Shown piece by piece: positions 20,301 through 27,710 of a stretch of 64,000 bases of DNA. The notes below the pieces were generated by a model, which saw nothing but the letters and a program-made list of their open reading frames with translations, was not told the DNA's origin and made no database searches. The stretch is from Nonomuraea zeae. GTDB lineage: Bacteria; Actinomycetota; Actinomycetes; Streptosporangiales; Streptosporangiaceae. A program made the translations under genes and the position numbers. The stretch is taken from assembly GCF_005889725.1 (NCBI RefSeq), contig NZ_VCKX01000035.1:1-64000 (forward strand). The letters run 5' to 3'. Every line of letters begins with the position of its first letter. The stretch's first letter is position 1.

Positions 20301-20473
20301 GACGTCGTCGGCGGGGCGTCCTCGTAGATCGTCTCTGTCAGCCGGGAGATCGTTACCGCCCGTCCCTCGTTGAGCAGGAGGAGGGCGAGGACCGTCTGCT
20401 GTCTGGCCCCTCCCAGATCCAGCCGGCGGCCGTCTGCGACAACCTCCAACGGCCCGAGGATGCGAAACTCCAC
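17354..20473 (-). CDS. SARP-family regulator with NB-ARC and TPR domains (SARP 1)
   Basis: Large AfsR-like activator, 1039 aa. Domains in order: OmpR-type DNA-binding domain (about 1-85), bacterial transcriptional activation domain (about 90-235), NB-ARC ATPase (Walker A GKPGIGKSA near residue 315; VVLDDV as Walker B), then a winged helix and TPR repeats to the C-terminus. I chose the GTG at 20473 because GGGGAG precedes it and VEFRILGPLEVV is the usual SARP start. Codon 212 is a rare TTA, so translation may need the bldA tRNA. It lies 120 bp downstream of a putative peptide gene and the Opp operon. Likely activator of the adjoining polyketide cluster. Confidence 0.92.
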   Translation of the reverse strand: MEFRILGPLEVVADGRRLDLGGARQQTVLALLLLNEGRAVTISRLTETIYEDAPPTTSRAQIQICISALRRLFAAQGKPDIIVTQSHAYVARVPAEDFDASHFDGLVRQARLERREGQAERAVERYREALALWRGPALEGIDSRVLQAAASRLNEDRVAACEDCIDLELELGHHHELVGELTALVAEHPLRERLRGQLMIALYRSGRQAEALQAYRDARSTMIEELGIEPNERLQQLEHAILSSNPDLDPPAAPVQLTAEPRVAEPQAGVPRLLPTDIADFTGRTRQLDEIMKHLVVADGGRVGYAVPIVALAGKPGIGKSAISVHAAHRVVEHYPDGQLYADLHGGSARPVGPMHVLERFLRALGVTGTAVPDGLEERAELYRALLADRRMLVVLDDVSTESQILPLLPGSVDSAVILSSRSRLAGLSGAVHVDVDVFDADQSLELLSRIAGSDRVRTEPEAAAALADLCGHLPLALRIAGARLSARPHWSVEQLVERLEDETRRLDELKHGEMGIRASISLTYDSLGDDTRRLFRRLAIVDSDVFSPWLSAALLDQPIGEAADLLDDLADTQLIETSGAGRGAHVQYRFHDLLRVFARERLAAEEPAADRAAALARVLGGLLSMVEAARRREHEDRIMIPGATATWSLPGTLIDRLVAVPAAWFERERSLLVSGIRQAAQAGLAEISWGLALGAATFFQSRVYLDDWRETMRIALAAARQDGDLRGQAAMLYSSGALATAEHRFDAARADFHAAIELFTQVGDERALASVLANRGHLDLVTGRLDDAAAFFERALELSRSSRAHSTTIYTLHNLAQVKLIRNDPQGAKELLRNAMELAENEGGSRLRAQVLFRLGQTHLQAGELRQALDPLQEALAAIQEIGDSTGEAYILHCLGLARLRLGELAEAGVDLRHALLLAGTTSERLAKGRVLTALAELALAEGDPATAVTTSEQALALFATVGVPFDEALALALLSDAHNGLGAADAAREALDRAVRRTEEMDPVVAHQLRAELDKRRDATPGSPTGIATNSGPKPGR

Positions 20474-20593
20474 ATCCGTCTCCCCAATGGCGCTGCGCTC
20501 ACTCCCCGTGAACCGCATCTCTCCGGACAGACTAGGCCATCGCGACTGCCCCCTCCTATGACGCGGAGTCGATGCTCTGGTCAGGGAAGACGG

Positions 20594-20779
20594 TCAGGGC
20601 CAGGTTCCGCAGCACTCGTCGGGCTGATCGGCGTTCACGATTACCGTGCTCTGCGCGGTGACGGTGGCGCTGATGGTCGTGGCTGAGGCTCCGGTGCTGA
20701 AGGCGGAGATCGCCAGCACGGTGGCGATGAAGGTGGCGGCGGTGAGCCGGCCCAGGCGGATGATCGTCTGCTTGTTCAT
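20594..20779 (-). CDS. Putative small secreted peptide (61 aa)
   Basis: I recognise no family. The 61-aa product has a basic start (MNKQTIIRLGRL), a hydrophobic core (TAATFIATVLAISAF) and an ASA-type signal peptidase site near residue 33. The predicted mature peptide is 28 residues, rich in Thr/Ser/Val, and ends in the unusual ADQPDECCGTWP. AGGA lies a suitable distance before the ATG at 20779. It sits between a peptide importer operon and a TPR-containing SARP gene on the same strand, 97 bp after oppF. A signalling peptide is possible but unproven; it could also be a small cell-surface peptide. A longer 83-aa version starting at 20845 is less likely. Confidence 0.55.
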   Translation of the reverse strand: MNKQTIIRLGRLTAATFIATVLAISAFSTGASATTISATVTAQSTVIVNADQPDECCGTWP

Positions 20780-20875
20780 GATGTTCCTCGGCGCTTTCTT
20801 TGGTGGTGTTCCTCCGATGGCCAGAACACTAGAAAGGGCCGCCATTGCTTCGGTATCGAATCGTCATCGCGCAGC

Positions 20876-21667
20876 TCAAAGGGGTTGTGCGGGCTCTTGG
20901 CCGGGCTCTGGGAGCCTCGGCGCGGAGGCCACCAGCCGCCGCGTGCAGGGGTGGCGCGGCGAGCCGAGCACCTCCGCCGTGCCGCCCCGCTCGGCCACCC
21001 GGCCGCCTTCGAGCACCACGACCTCCTCGCACAGCTCGGCCACCACCGTCAGGTCGTGCGAGACCAGCACCACGGTCAGGTCCCTGGTGTCGCGCAGCTC
21101 GGCGAGCAGATCGACCAGCCGGACCCGGGTGACCAGGTCGAGCGCGCTGACGGGCTCGTCGGCGAGCAGCACGCGCGGGTGGCAGACGACGGCCCGCGCG
21201 AGCGCGATCCGCTGGCGCTGGCCGCCGGAGAACTCGTGGGGGTAGCGGCGCGCGGCCTGCGGCGGCAGCCCGACCGCGTGCAGCGCCTCGGCCACCCGGC
21301 GGTCCGTCTCCGCGCGCCGGCCGGGGCCGCTGACCAGGCCGAGCGAGCGCAGCGGCTCGGCGACGATCCGGTCCACGCGCTGCCTGGGGTCGAGCGAGGA
21401 GTAGGGATCCTGGAAGACGGGCTGCACGGCCCGCCGCAGCGCCCGCTCGTTCCCGCACAGCGGCCGGCCGTCGAGCAGCACCTCGCCGCTGCCCGGCCGC
21501 AGGAGGCCGAGCAGCAGGCGGACCAGCGTCGTCTTGCCCGCGCCCGACTCCCCCACCAGGGCCAGGCTGCGCCCCTGCACGACCTCGAAGCCGACCCCGC
21601 TGAGCACGGGCGGCCCGCTCCGGTAGGCGAACCCCAGCTCGCGCACCTCGATCAGCGGCGCGGTCAT
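20876..21667 (-). CDS. oppF: Peptide ABC transporter ATPase (OppF/DppF type)
   Basis: Cytoplasmic ATPase energising oligopeptide import, 263 aa. Walker A GESGAGKTT, Q-loop QDPYSSLDPR (typical of Opp/Dpp), signature SGGQRQRIALARA, Walker B LLADEPVSALD, H-loop SHD. Overlaps oppD by ATGA. The usual C-terminal iron-sulfur Cys motif of OppF proteins is absent. Confidence 0.9.
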   Translation of the reverse strand: MTAPLIEVRELGFAYRSGPPVLSGVGFEVVQGRSLALVGESGAGKTTLVRLLLGLLRPGSGEVLLDGRPLCGNERALRRAVQPVFQDPYSSLDPRQRVDRIVAEPLRSLGLVSGPGRRAETDRRVAEALHAVGLPPQAARRYPHEFSGGQRQRIALARAVVCHPRVLLADEPVSALDLVTRVRLVDLLAELRDTRDLTVVLVSHDLTVVAELCEEVVVLEGGRVAERGGTAEVLGSPRHPCTRRLVASAPRLPEPGQEPAQPL

Positions 21668-22515
21668 CCCGTCCTCCCCGTGGCGTCGCCCTCGCGCCCG
21701 TCCCGCACGGCGGGTGCGGGGCGGGAGATTCCGGCGAGCGTGCCGTGCAGCCTGCGGGCCGCCGCGACCAGGTCCCGCGTGTACGGGTGCGCCGGCGCCC
21801 GCAGCACCTCTTCCACCGTCCCCGACTCCACCTCGCGGCCGTCCTTGAGCACCAGGACCCGGCGCGTCACGGCGGCCACCACCGCCAGGTCGTGCCCGAC
21901 GAACAGCAGCCCCATCCCCCGCGCCCTGACCAGGTCGTCCAGCAGCGCGAGCACCTCGGCCTGGACCGTGGTGTCGAGCTGGGCGGTGGGCTCGTCGGCG
22001 ATCAGCAGGGCGGGCTCGCAGGCCAGCGCCATGGCGATGGCGACCCGCTGGCGCTGACCGCCGGAGATCTCGTGCGGATAGGCCCTGGCGACGCGCGCGA
22101 CGTCGGCGAGGCGCACCTCGGCCAGGGCGTCGTGCACCGCGCGGCGCAGCGCGCGCCCCCGCAGCCCTCTGTGGCGCCGTAGCGGCCCGGCGACCTGTGC
22201 CCCCATACGCATGAGCGGGTCGAGCGCGGTGAGCGGCTCCTGGAAGACCACGGCCACGGCCCGGCCGCGCAGCCGGTCCAGCCGCCGCTGGGAGGCTTCG
22301 AGCACCGGCAGGCCGTCCAGGAGGACGCTGCCCGAGGCGGTCATGCCCGGCGATAGCAAACCGATAAGCGCCAGTACAGTGAGCGACTTGCCCGATCCTG
22401 ACTCGCCGATCAGCCCCAGCCGGTCTCCCCTGCCCATGTGGAACGACAGGCCGGAGACGAGCTCCCGCCCGCCGGCCGCGCGCACCGTCAGGCCGTCCAC
22501 CGCCAGCAGGCTCAT
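21664..22515 (-). CDS. oppD: Peptide ABC transporter ATPase (OppD/DppD type)
   Basis: Second ATPase of the importer, 283 aa. Walker A GESGSGKSLT, Q-loop FQEPLTALDPLMRMGAQ, signature SGGQRQRVAIAMAL, Walker B LLIADEPTAQLD, H-loop GHD. Serine replaces the more usual Thr in the Walker A, as in most OppD proteins. Start and stop overlap its neighbours by ATGA, so the four transporter genes are translationally coupled. Confidence 0.9.
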   Translation of the reverse strand: MSLLAVDGLTVRAAGGRELVSGLSFHMGRGDRLGLIGESGSGKSLTVLALIGLLSPGMTASGSVLLDGLPVLEASQRRLDRLRGRAVAVVFQEPLTALDPLMRMGAQVAGPLRRHRGLRGRALRRAVHDALAEVRLADVARVARAYPHEISGGQRQRVAIAMALACEPALLIADEPTAQLDTTVQAEVLALLDDLVRARGMGLLFVGHDLAVVAAVTRRVLVLKDGREVESGTVEEVLRAPAHPYTRDLVAAARRLHGTLAGISRPAPAVRDGREGDATGRTG

Positions 22516-23321
22516 CCGCTCCTCCGCAGCACCGGGTCGGCGACCTCTCTGATGCCGTCGGCGGCCAGGTTCACGCCGATCACGAGGACGGCGAGCAGCA
22601 CGCCCGGCGCGATGACGCCGATGGGAGCGGTGAACGCGGTGGACTGGGCCTCGCGCAGCATGTGGCCCCAGGAGGCGTTCGGCGGCGGCGCGCCGAGCCC
22701 GAGGTAGGACAGGCTCGCCTCCGCCAGGACGGCCAGGCCAAGCTGCAGCGCGAGGTTGGTGGCCAGCACGGGCCAGATGTTGGGCAGGACGTGGCCGAGC
22801 ACGATGCGCGGCCAGGTGGTGCCGGACGTGCGCGCGGCCGTGATGTAGTCCTGGGCCAGCACCCGCTTGACGAGCACCCGCACCAGCCGGGCGACGATGG
22901 CCGACATGGCCAGCCCGATCGCGGCCACGGCCGCGCCGAGCGAGCCGTGCCGGCCGGCGATCACGAGCATGGCCAGCAGCAGCGTCGGGAAGGCGATGAG
23001 GATGTCGAGCACGACGGCCAGCGCGTCGTCGGCCCAGCGCACGGCGAACCCGGCCAGCAGCCCGGCGGCCAGGCCGAGCGACCCGCCGACCGCGACCGCG
23101 CCGGTCCCGGCCGCCAGGGCGATCCTGGCCCCGATCATGAGCTGGGTGAGCAGGTCGCGCCCGAGCGTGTCGGTGCCGAGCAGGTGCGCGCCGCCCGGCG
23201 GCTCCAGCCGTCCGCCGGTGGTGTCGGCGGGATCGTACGGCGTCCAGAACAGCGAGACGAGCGCCGTCACGGCCACGACGGCGACGAGCGCGCACCCGAC
23301 GGCGAGCGTCCGCCCCCTCAT
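22512..23321 (-). CDS. oppC: Peptide ABC transporter permease (OppC/DppC type)
   Basis: Membrane permease, 269 aa. N-terminal hydrophobic helix, then HLLGTDTLGRDLLTQLMIGARIAL, which is diagnostic of OppC/DppC. The EAA loop lies around DYITAARTSGTTWPRIVLGHVLPN. ATGA overlaps at both ends. Confidence 0.9.
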   Translation of the reverse strand: MRGRTLAVGCALVAVVAVTALVSLFWTPYDPADTTGGRLEPPGGAHLLGTDTLGRDLLTQLMIGARIALAAGTGAVAVGGSLGLAAGLLAGFAVRWADDALAVVLDILIAFPTLLLAMLVIAGRHGSLGAAVAAIGLAMSAIVARLVRVLVKRVLAQDYITAARTSGTTWPRIVLGHVLPNIWPVLATNLALQLGLAVLAEASLSYLGLGAPPPNASWGHMLREAQSTAFTAPIGVIAPGVLLAVLVIGVNLAADGIREVADPVLRRSG

Positions 23322-24283
23322 GCCGCCGCCCCCGTCACGGTTCGCCGCAGCCGCGGATCGAGCAGCCGCTGGGCGAGGTCGGCCACGAAGCCGATCACCA
23401 GCACCGCGCCGGTGCTCAGCACCAGCACGCCCTGGATGACCGGCCAGTCGTGCTGCGCGAACGCCTTGACCAGCAGGGCCCCGAGTCCCGGCAGGGCGAA
23501 GACGTTCTCCACCACCACCGCGCCGAGGAAGGTCGTGGCCAGCTCGGCGCCGAGGATCGGGATCACGGGCGCGGCGGCGTTGCGCAGGCCGTGCCGCCGG
23601 ACGGCCCCGGTCAGCGAGGAGCCGAGGGCCCTGGCGGTGCGCAGGTAGCCGGCGTCGAGCACGTCGATGGCGGCCGAATGGACGTAGCGGATCAGCGAGG
23701 CCGACATGACCAGGGTGATGGTGAGCACGGGCAGCGCCAGCGAGGTGAGCGCGGCGGCCGGGTCGCTCCAGTCGCCGGCCGGGAACCCGCCGGCCGGCAG
23801 CCAGCGCAGGCGCAGCGCGAACACGGTGATCAGCAGCATGCCGATCCAGAAGACCGGCACGGCCAGGCCGAGCTGGCCGAGCCCGGACAGCAGCGTTCCG
23901 TACCGGGTGTTCCTGCGCAGCGCGGTGACGAATCCCGCGGGCGCCGCGATCAGCACCGACAGCAGGAAGGACAGCACCGTGAGCGGGACGGTGACGGCGA
24001 GGCGGCCGGCGATCTCCGAGGCCACGGGCAGCGAGCTGACGAAGGACCGGCCGAGGTCGAGCGTGGCCATGCTGCGCGCCCACGCGGCGAACTGCTCGGG
24101 CAGCGGGCGGTCGGAGCCCAGCTCGTGGCGGGCCGCGGCGATCTGCTCCTGGGTGGCGCCCACGGACAGCAGCGCGTTGGCGGGATCGCCGGGCAGGAGC
24201 CTGAGCAGCGCGAACAGCACCACCCCCGCGACCGCCAGGGACAGCACGAGCAGCAGGCTTCTCCGGAGCAGGTAGCCGGCCAT
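23318..24283 (-). CDS. oppB: Peptide ABC transporter permease (OppB/DppB type)
   Basis: Membrane permease, 321 aa. Starts with MAGYLLRRSLLLVLSLAVAG and RLLPGDPANALL, as in OppB/DppB; the EAA loop is YLRTARALGSSLTGAVRRHGLRN. It starts 7 bp after the binding-protein gene and overlaps oppC. Confidence 0.9.
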   Translation of the reverse strand: MAGYLLRRSLLLVLSLAVAGVVLFALLRLLPGDPANALLSVGATQEQIAAARHELGSDRPLPEQFAAWARSMATLDLGRSFVSSLPVASEIAGRLAVTVPLTVLSFLLSVLIAAPAGFVTALRRNTRYGTLLSGLGQLGLAVPVFWIGMLLITVFALRLRWLPAGGFPAGDWSDPAAALTSLALPVLTITLVMSASLIRYVHSAAIDVLDAGYLRTARALGSSLTGAVRRHGLRNAAAPVIPILGAELATTFLGAVVVENVFALPGLGALLVKAFAQHDWPVIQGVLVLSTGAVLVIGFVADLAQRLLDPRLRRTVTGAAA

Positions 24284-24290
24284 GGGCGGG

Positions 24291-25784
24291 TCAGTGCTTG
24301 TCGATCTCGATGTTGTACGCGGGGAACTGCGCGTTGAGCCCGTTGATCGCGTAACCGGAGACCTTGGCGGAGCTGACGACGATCTGCGGGTTGAGATAGA
24401 GCCAGTCGCTGGCCGCGTCCTCGGCGATCCGGCGGGCCGCCTTGCGCAGCAGCGAGGCCTGCTCGGCCGCGGTGTCCGCCGTCTCCGAGCGTTTGATCCA
24501 GCCGGCGACCTCGGGGTTGTCGTAGCCCCAGTAGAAGCCGGGGTCGCCGTACCAGCGGATGTCCCGGTCGTTGACGTGCTCCTGCAGCGTCGCGGTGAAG
24601 TCGTGGCGCTGGTAGACCCGGCTGTACCACTCGTCGGCCGTGATGATCTTGATGGTCACCTCGACGCCCACCTTGGCCAGCTCCGACTTCGCGAAGGTGG
24701 CGATCGTGGGGTGGGGGTCGTAGCTGGGCGTGTCGAGGGTGAAGGCGAAGCCGTCGGGGAAGCCGGCCTCCGCCAGGTGCTTCTTGGCCAGGGCGGGATC
24801 GTAGGCGTTGACGGCGGTCTCGTCCTGGTACCAGGGGTCGGTGGGCGGCACCATCGAGCCGATGAGCTCGCCGTAGCCGTTCCAGATCGAGCGCAGCAGC
24901 TTGGCGTCGTCGATCGCCTCGCTCACGGCCCTGCGGACCAGGACCTTGTCGAAGGGCGTGCGCCGGTCGTTGAAAGCGAGCAGCAGCTTGGTCGTCGAGT
25001 GGCCTTCGGTGATCTTGAAGGCGGGGCCCGCGAACTGGGCCAGCGCGTCGGGGTTCTGCTCGCTGGTGATCAGGTCCACCTCGCCGGACAGCAGCGCGTT
25101 GTTGAGCGCGGCGGCGTCGGTGAAGTAGCGGAAGACCACCTGGCCGGTCTTGGGCGGCGGGCCCCAGTAGCCGTCGAACTTGCCAAGGGTCAGGGTGGAG
25201 CCGCGCTTCCAGGCGGTCAGGGCGTACGGGCCGGTGCCGTCCTCCTTCGTCGCCGGGTCGGCGACGGCGCTGTTGCCGATCCACACCTGCGTCAGGTTGT
25301 ACAGCAGCGAGATCGACTTGGTCGACAGCCCGATCACGACGGTGCGGTCGTCGGGCGTCGTCACCTTCTTGATCATGCTGAGCGCGCCCGTGCGCGAGGA
25401 TTTGGAGGACTCGGCGAGTATGCGCTCGATGCTGTGCTTGACGTCGGCGGCGGTCAGCGGCTTGCCCGAGTGGAAGCGGACGCCCGAGCGCAGGGTGAAG
25501 GTGTAGGTCAGGCCGTCGCGGCTGACGGTGTGGGTCCGGGCCAGCAGCGGCTCCACCGCGCCCGCGTCGGTCAGCCGGAACAGGCCCTCGTAGACGTTTC
25601 CGCCGAGGGCCTCCGTGGCGCCCTGGCCGCCGCCGCTGGCGTTGTCCAGGTTCTGTGGCTCGTACAGGGAGCCGATGGCGAGCGTGACGGCGGAGGTGTC
25701 CCGGCTAGGGGGCTGCGTGGTGCAGGCGGCCGCGAAGGCGAGAACGACAAAAAGTGCGATAGTGCGCGTTAACCGACATTTCAC
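24291..25784 (-). CDS. oppA: Peptide ABC transporter substrate-binding lipoprotein
   Basis: SBP family 5 receptor of 497 aa. The N-terminus VKCRLTRTIALFVVLAFAAAC ends in a lipobox, so it is membrane-anchored outside the cell. Family signatures include ALGGNVYEGLFRL and SGVRFHSGKPLTAADVKHSIER. I start at the GTG at 25784 because GGGAGAG precedes it; codon 5 is a TTA. It is the first gene of the Opp operon. SBP5 proteins also bind nickel or sugars, so the peptide ligand is inferred. The operon leads directly to the small peptide gene and SARP 1. Confidence 0.9.
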   Translation of the reverse strand: MKCRLTRTIALFVVLAFAAACTTQPPSRDTSAVTLAIGSLYEPQNLDNASGGGQGATEALGGNVYEGLFRLTDAGAVEPLLARTHTVSRDGLTYTFTLRSGVRFHSGKPLTAADVKHSIERILAESSKSSRTGALSMIKKVTTPDDRTVVIGLSTKSISLLYNLTQVWIGNSAVADPATKEDGTGPYALTAWKRGSTLTLGKFDGYWGPPPKTGQVVFRYFTDAAALNNALLSGEVDLITSEQNPDALAQFAGPAFKITEGHSTTKLLLAFNDRRTPFDKVLVRRAVSEAIDDAKLLRSIWNGYGELIGSMVPPTDPWYQDETAVNAYDPALAKKHLAEAGFPDGFAFTLDTPSYDPHPTIATFAKSELAKVGVEVTIKIITADEWYSRVYQRHDFTATLQEHVNDRDIRWYGDPGFYWGYDNPEVAGWIKRSETADTAAEQASLLRKAARRIAEDAASDWLYLNPQIVVSSAKVSGYAINGLNAQFPAYNIEIDKH

Positions 25785-26025
25785 AATCTCTCCCGGATTG
25801 CTGTGTACAGGACAACCCGCAGGGCCCATTCTGATGGCTGCACAGCGGTATGACTACGGTGCCGACCCGAACACATGCTCATGTTCCGCCGAGATCCAGC
25901 ACGTTCCCTATCACTTATCCGAAAAAATGTGCGGCCATGGCGCGGCCCGCGATCTGTACGGGCGCCCGCCCCCAGAAGCCGGTCCCGGCACGTTCCGACA
26001 CTGCCATGGAAAAGATCCGCGCCAA

Positions 26026-26043
26026 CCCCTAAGCACCCCTCGA
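26026..26043 (-). promoter_or_regulatory. SARP-box-like direct repeat (minus strand)
   Basis: On the minus strand TCGAGGGG and CTTAGGGG repeat with a 10-bp period. It shares the AGGGG core with other cluster promoters. It is 240 bp from oppA, so its target is uncertain. Confidence 0.35.
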
Positions 26044-26100
26044 CCCGGCCGTTCCACACCCTTCACCGGAAATACCGCAAGGGGAAACGGTGGGGTCGCC

Positions 26101-26118
26101 TAAGGGGGCCGTAGGGGG
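26101..26118 (+). promoter_or_regulatory. SARP-box-like direct repeat upstream of the DUF4253 gene
   Basis: TAAGGGG and TAGGGGG with their TA steps 11 bp apart, about 70-90 bp before the start codon at 26191. SARP proteins bind direct heptamers spaced by one helix turn near the -35 region. Confidence 0.45.
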
Positions 26119-26190
26119 TTCGCCGGAGGTTTTCTCGCGCGTAATGTCCGGCAGTAATCGAGAATTCTGGAGGAAGGCGAGGATGAGTCG

Positions 26191-26910
26191 ATGTCTCTTG
26201 TACAGGAGCGCCTGCTGGCGCCCGAACTCGCCGATGCGCGGCCGTTGTTCCGCACCCCTATGGGGGTCGAGGTCACGGGAGTGCCGCTGTCCGGCGTCCC
26301 GGCAGCCGAGCGCCTGCGCATGGTCCTGGCGACCCGCGCGCTCACGCAGCACTGGCCGATGCTGATCGACGCGGCGCTCCCCACCCAGCTCGAATATCAC
26401 TGGACGTTGCCCGACATCGCGATGCCGCTGAACGAGGTGCTGACGCGGGCGAGCGGGGTGCGTCCAGGAGAGGAGCCGGACGCGCGGCCCGCGAACGTGG
26501 TGTGGCCCGAGTTCGGCCGGCCCGAGCGGGTGGCCCGCCCCGCGGCGGCCCCCGGCGCCCTGCTTCCCGCCGAGAGTCAGGTGTACCTGGCGCTGATGCC
26601 CGTCGAGTCGGGCTGGCAGGTGCCCGGGCTGCTCAACTACGGCGGCTGGAACCGCTATCCGGACCCGGTGCAGCACACCGCGCTGCTGCGCGACTGGTAC
26701 CGGCGCTTCGGCGCCGAGCTGGTGGCCATGACCGACTGCACGGCGGAGTTCGTCGTCCGGCGTCCGCCGCGCACCAGGGCCGGCGCCTGGGCGCTGGCGT
26801 GGGAGCTGCTGCGCTACAGCGACGCCGTACGCGGCAAGTCACCTGACGCGGCCGTCAATTTCGCGGCCGATCTGCTCGGCTCCGGCCACTGGGTGGCCCA
26901 CTGGCGCTGA
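26191..26910 (+). CDS. DUF4253-domain protein
   Basis: 239-aa soluble protein of unknown function. The C-terminal half (about 130-239) is a DUF4253 domain: YLALMPVESGWQVPGLLNYGGWNRYPDPVQHTALLRDWYRRFGAELV followed by DxxEFVVRRPP and a Trp-rich end. The N-terminal half is not recognised. CGAGGA precedes the ATG at 26191. Its last 72 bp overlap, on the opposite strand, the end of the phosphopantetheinyl transferase gene. A SARP-box-like repeat in its promoter links it to the cluster. Confidence 0.7.
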   Translation: MSLVQERLLAPELADARPLFRTPMGVEVTGVPLSGVPAAERLRMVLATRALTQHWPMLIDAALPTQLEYHWTLPDIAMPLNEVLTRASGVRPGEEPDARPANVVWPEFGRPERVARPAAAPGALLPAESQVYLALMPVESGWQVPGLLNYGGWNRYPDPVQHTALLRDWYRRFGAELVAMTDCTAEFVVRRPPRTRAGAWALAWELLRYSDAVRGKSPDAAVNFAADLLGSGHWVAHWR

Positions 26911-27618
26911 GCCGATCCGGCGCAGCGGCGCGGTCAGGCCGCGCGCGGGGGCGGCCTGCTCGCGCGCGGGCTCCAGGACGATCGCGGTCAGCAGCAGCCC
27001 GTGCTTGGCCTGCCAGCGCCCGGCGAACCTCCTGAGCGGCCGCCCGTCGACCATCGCGCCGGGGACCAGCAGCCGCGCGGAGAACGTGCCCGCGGGGTCG
27101 ATGACGATCAGCGCGTTCTCGAAGCCGAGCCAGCACTGGGTCAGCGGGAACCACGCCTTGTAGACCGACTCCTTGACGCTGAACAGCAGCCTGTCCCAGC
27201 TCACGCCGGGGTCGGCCGCGCGCAGCCGGTCCACCTGGGCCGTCTCGGCGGGCAGGGCGATCGCCTCCAGCACGCCGAAGGGCAGCTCCTCGTCGGGCTC
27301 CGCGTCGATGCCGACGGTGGTGATCCAGGGCGACTCGCCGAGCACCACGCCGCGGTATCCCGCGCAGTGCGTGATGCTGCCGACGACGCCGGCCGGCCAC
27401 AGCGGCTCGCCGCGGGCGCCGGGCAGGATCGCCGCGGGCGGGCGGCCGAGCAGGCCGAGGGCCTTTCGCGCGCACGCCCGCGCGGTGGTGAACTCCCTGC
27501 GGCGTTTCTCCACGGACCGCTCGATGAGCGCTTCCTCCTCCGGGAACAACGCCTCTTCGTGAATGTCCTCCAGCGTGTCCGCGGCGACGACCGAGGGCGG
27601 CAGAATGTCTTTGATCAC
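26839..27618 (-). CDS. 4'-phosphopantetheinyl transferase (Sfp/EntD type)
   Basis: Activates the PKS ACPs and the pyrrole carrier protein by adding the CoA-derived phosphopantetheine arm to their Ser. The 259-aa protein has the three conserved motifs: GSITHCAGY, VGIDAEPDE (Mg-binding Asp and Glu) and FSVKESVYKAWFP. The GTG at 27618 is preceded by AAGGAG at ideal spacing. The C-terminal tail beyond the domain overlaps the convergent DUF4253 gene. Its place inside the cluster, next to SARP genes, suggests a dedicated PPTase. Confidence 0.93.
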   Translation of the reverse strand: MIKDILPPSVVAADTLEDIHEEALFPEEEALIERSVEKRRREFTTARACARKALGLLGRPPAAILPGARGEPLWPAGVVGSITHCAGYRGVVLGESPWITTVGIDAEPDEELPFGVLEAIALPAETAQVDRLRAADPGVSWDRLLFSVKESVYKAWFPLTQCWLGFENALIVIDPAGTFSARLLVPGAMVDGRPLRRFAGRWQAKHGLLLTAIVLEPAREQAAPARGLTAPLRRIGSAPVGHPVAGAEQIGREIDGRVR

Positions 27619-27693
27619 GAATTCTCCTTGGTCGTGGTGCTCACAAAAAGCGTAGGCAAGCGCCGGCCGACCAGAAAAGGACGCGGACCTGGG

Positions 27694-27710
27694 TTAAGGG
27701 AAATAGGGGT
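27694..27710 (+). promoter_or_regulatory. SARP-box-like repeat upstream of the PPTase gene
   Basis: TTAAGGG-AAA-TAGGGGT on the plus strand, 76 bp before the PPTase start. It begins at the stop codon of SARP 2, so part of the match is coding and may be chance. Confidence 0.3.

Larger units (their letters stand above)
25785..26190. other. Divergent promoter region (oppA / DUF4253 gene)
   Basis: About 400 bp without a convincing gene. The oppA-proximal part is AT-richer, as expected for promoters. The centre and right side hold several TAGGGG-type repeats on both strands (26026-26043 and 26101-26118, listed separately) that resemble SARP boxes. Confidence 0.6.
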
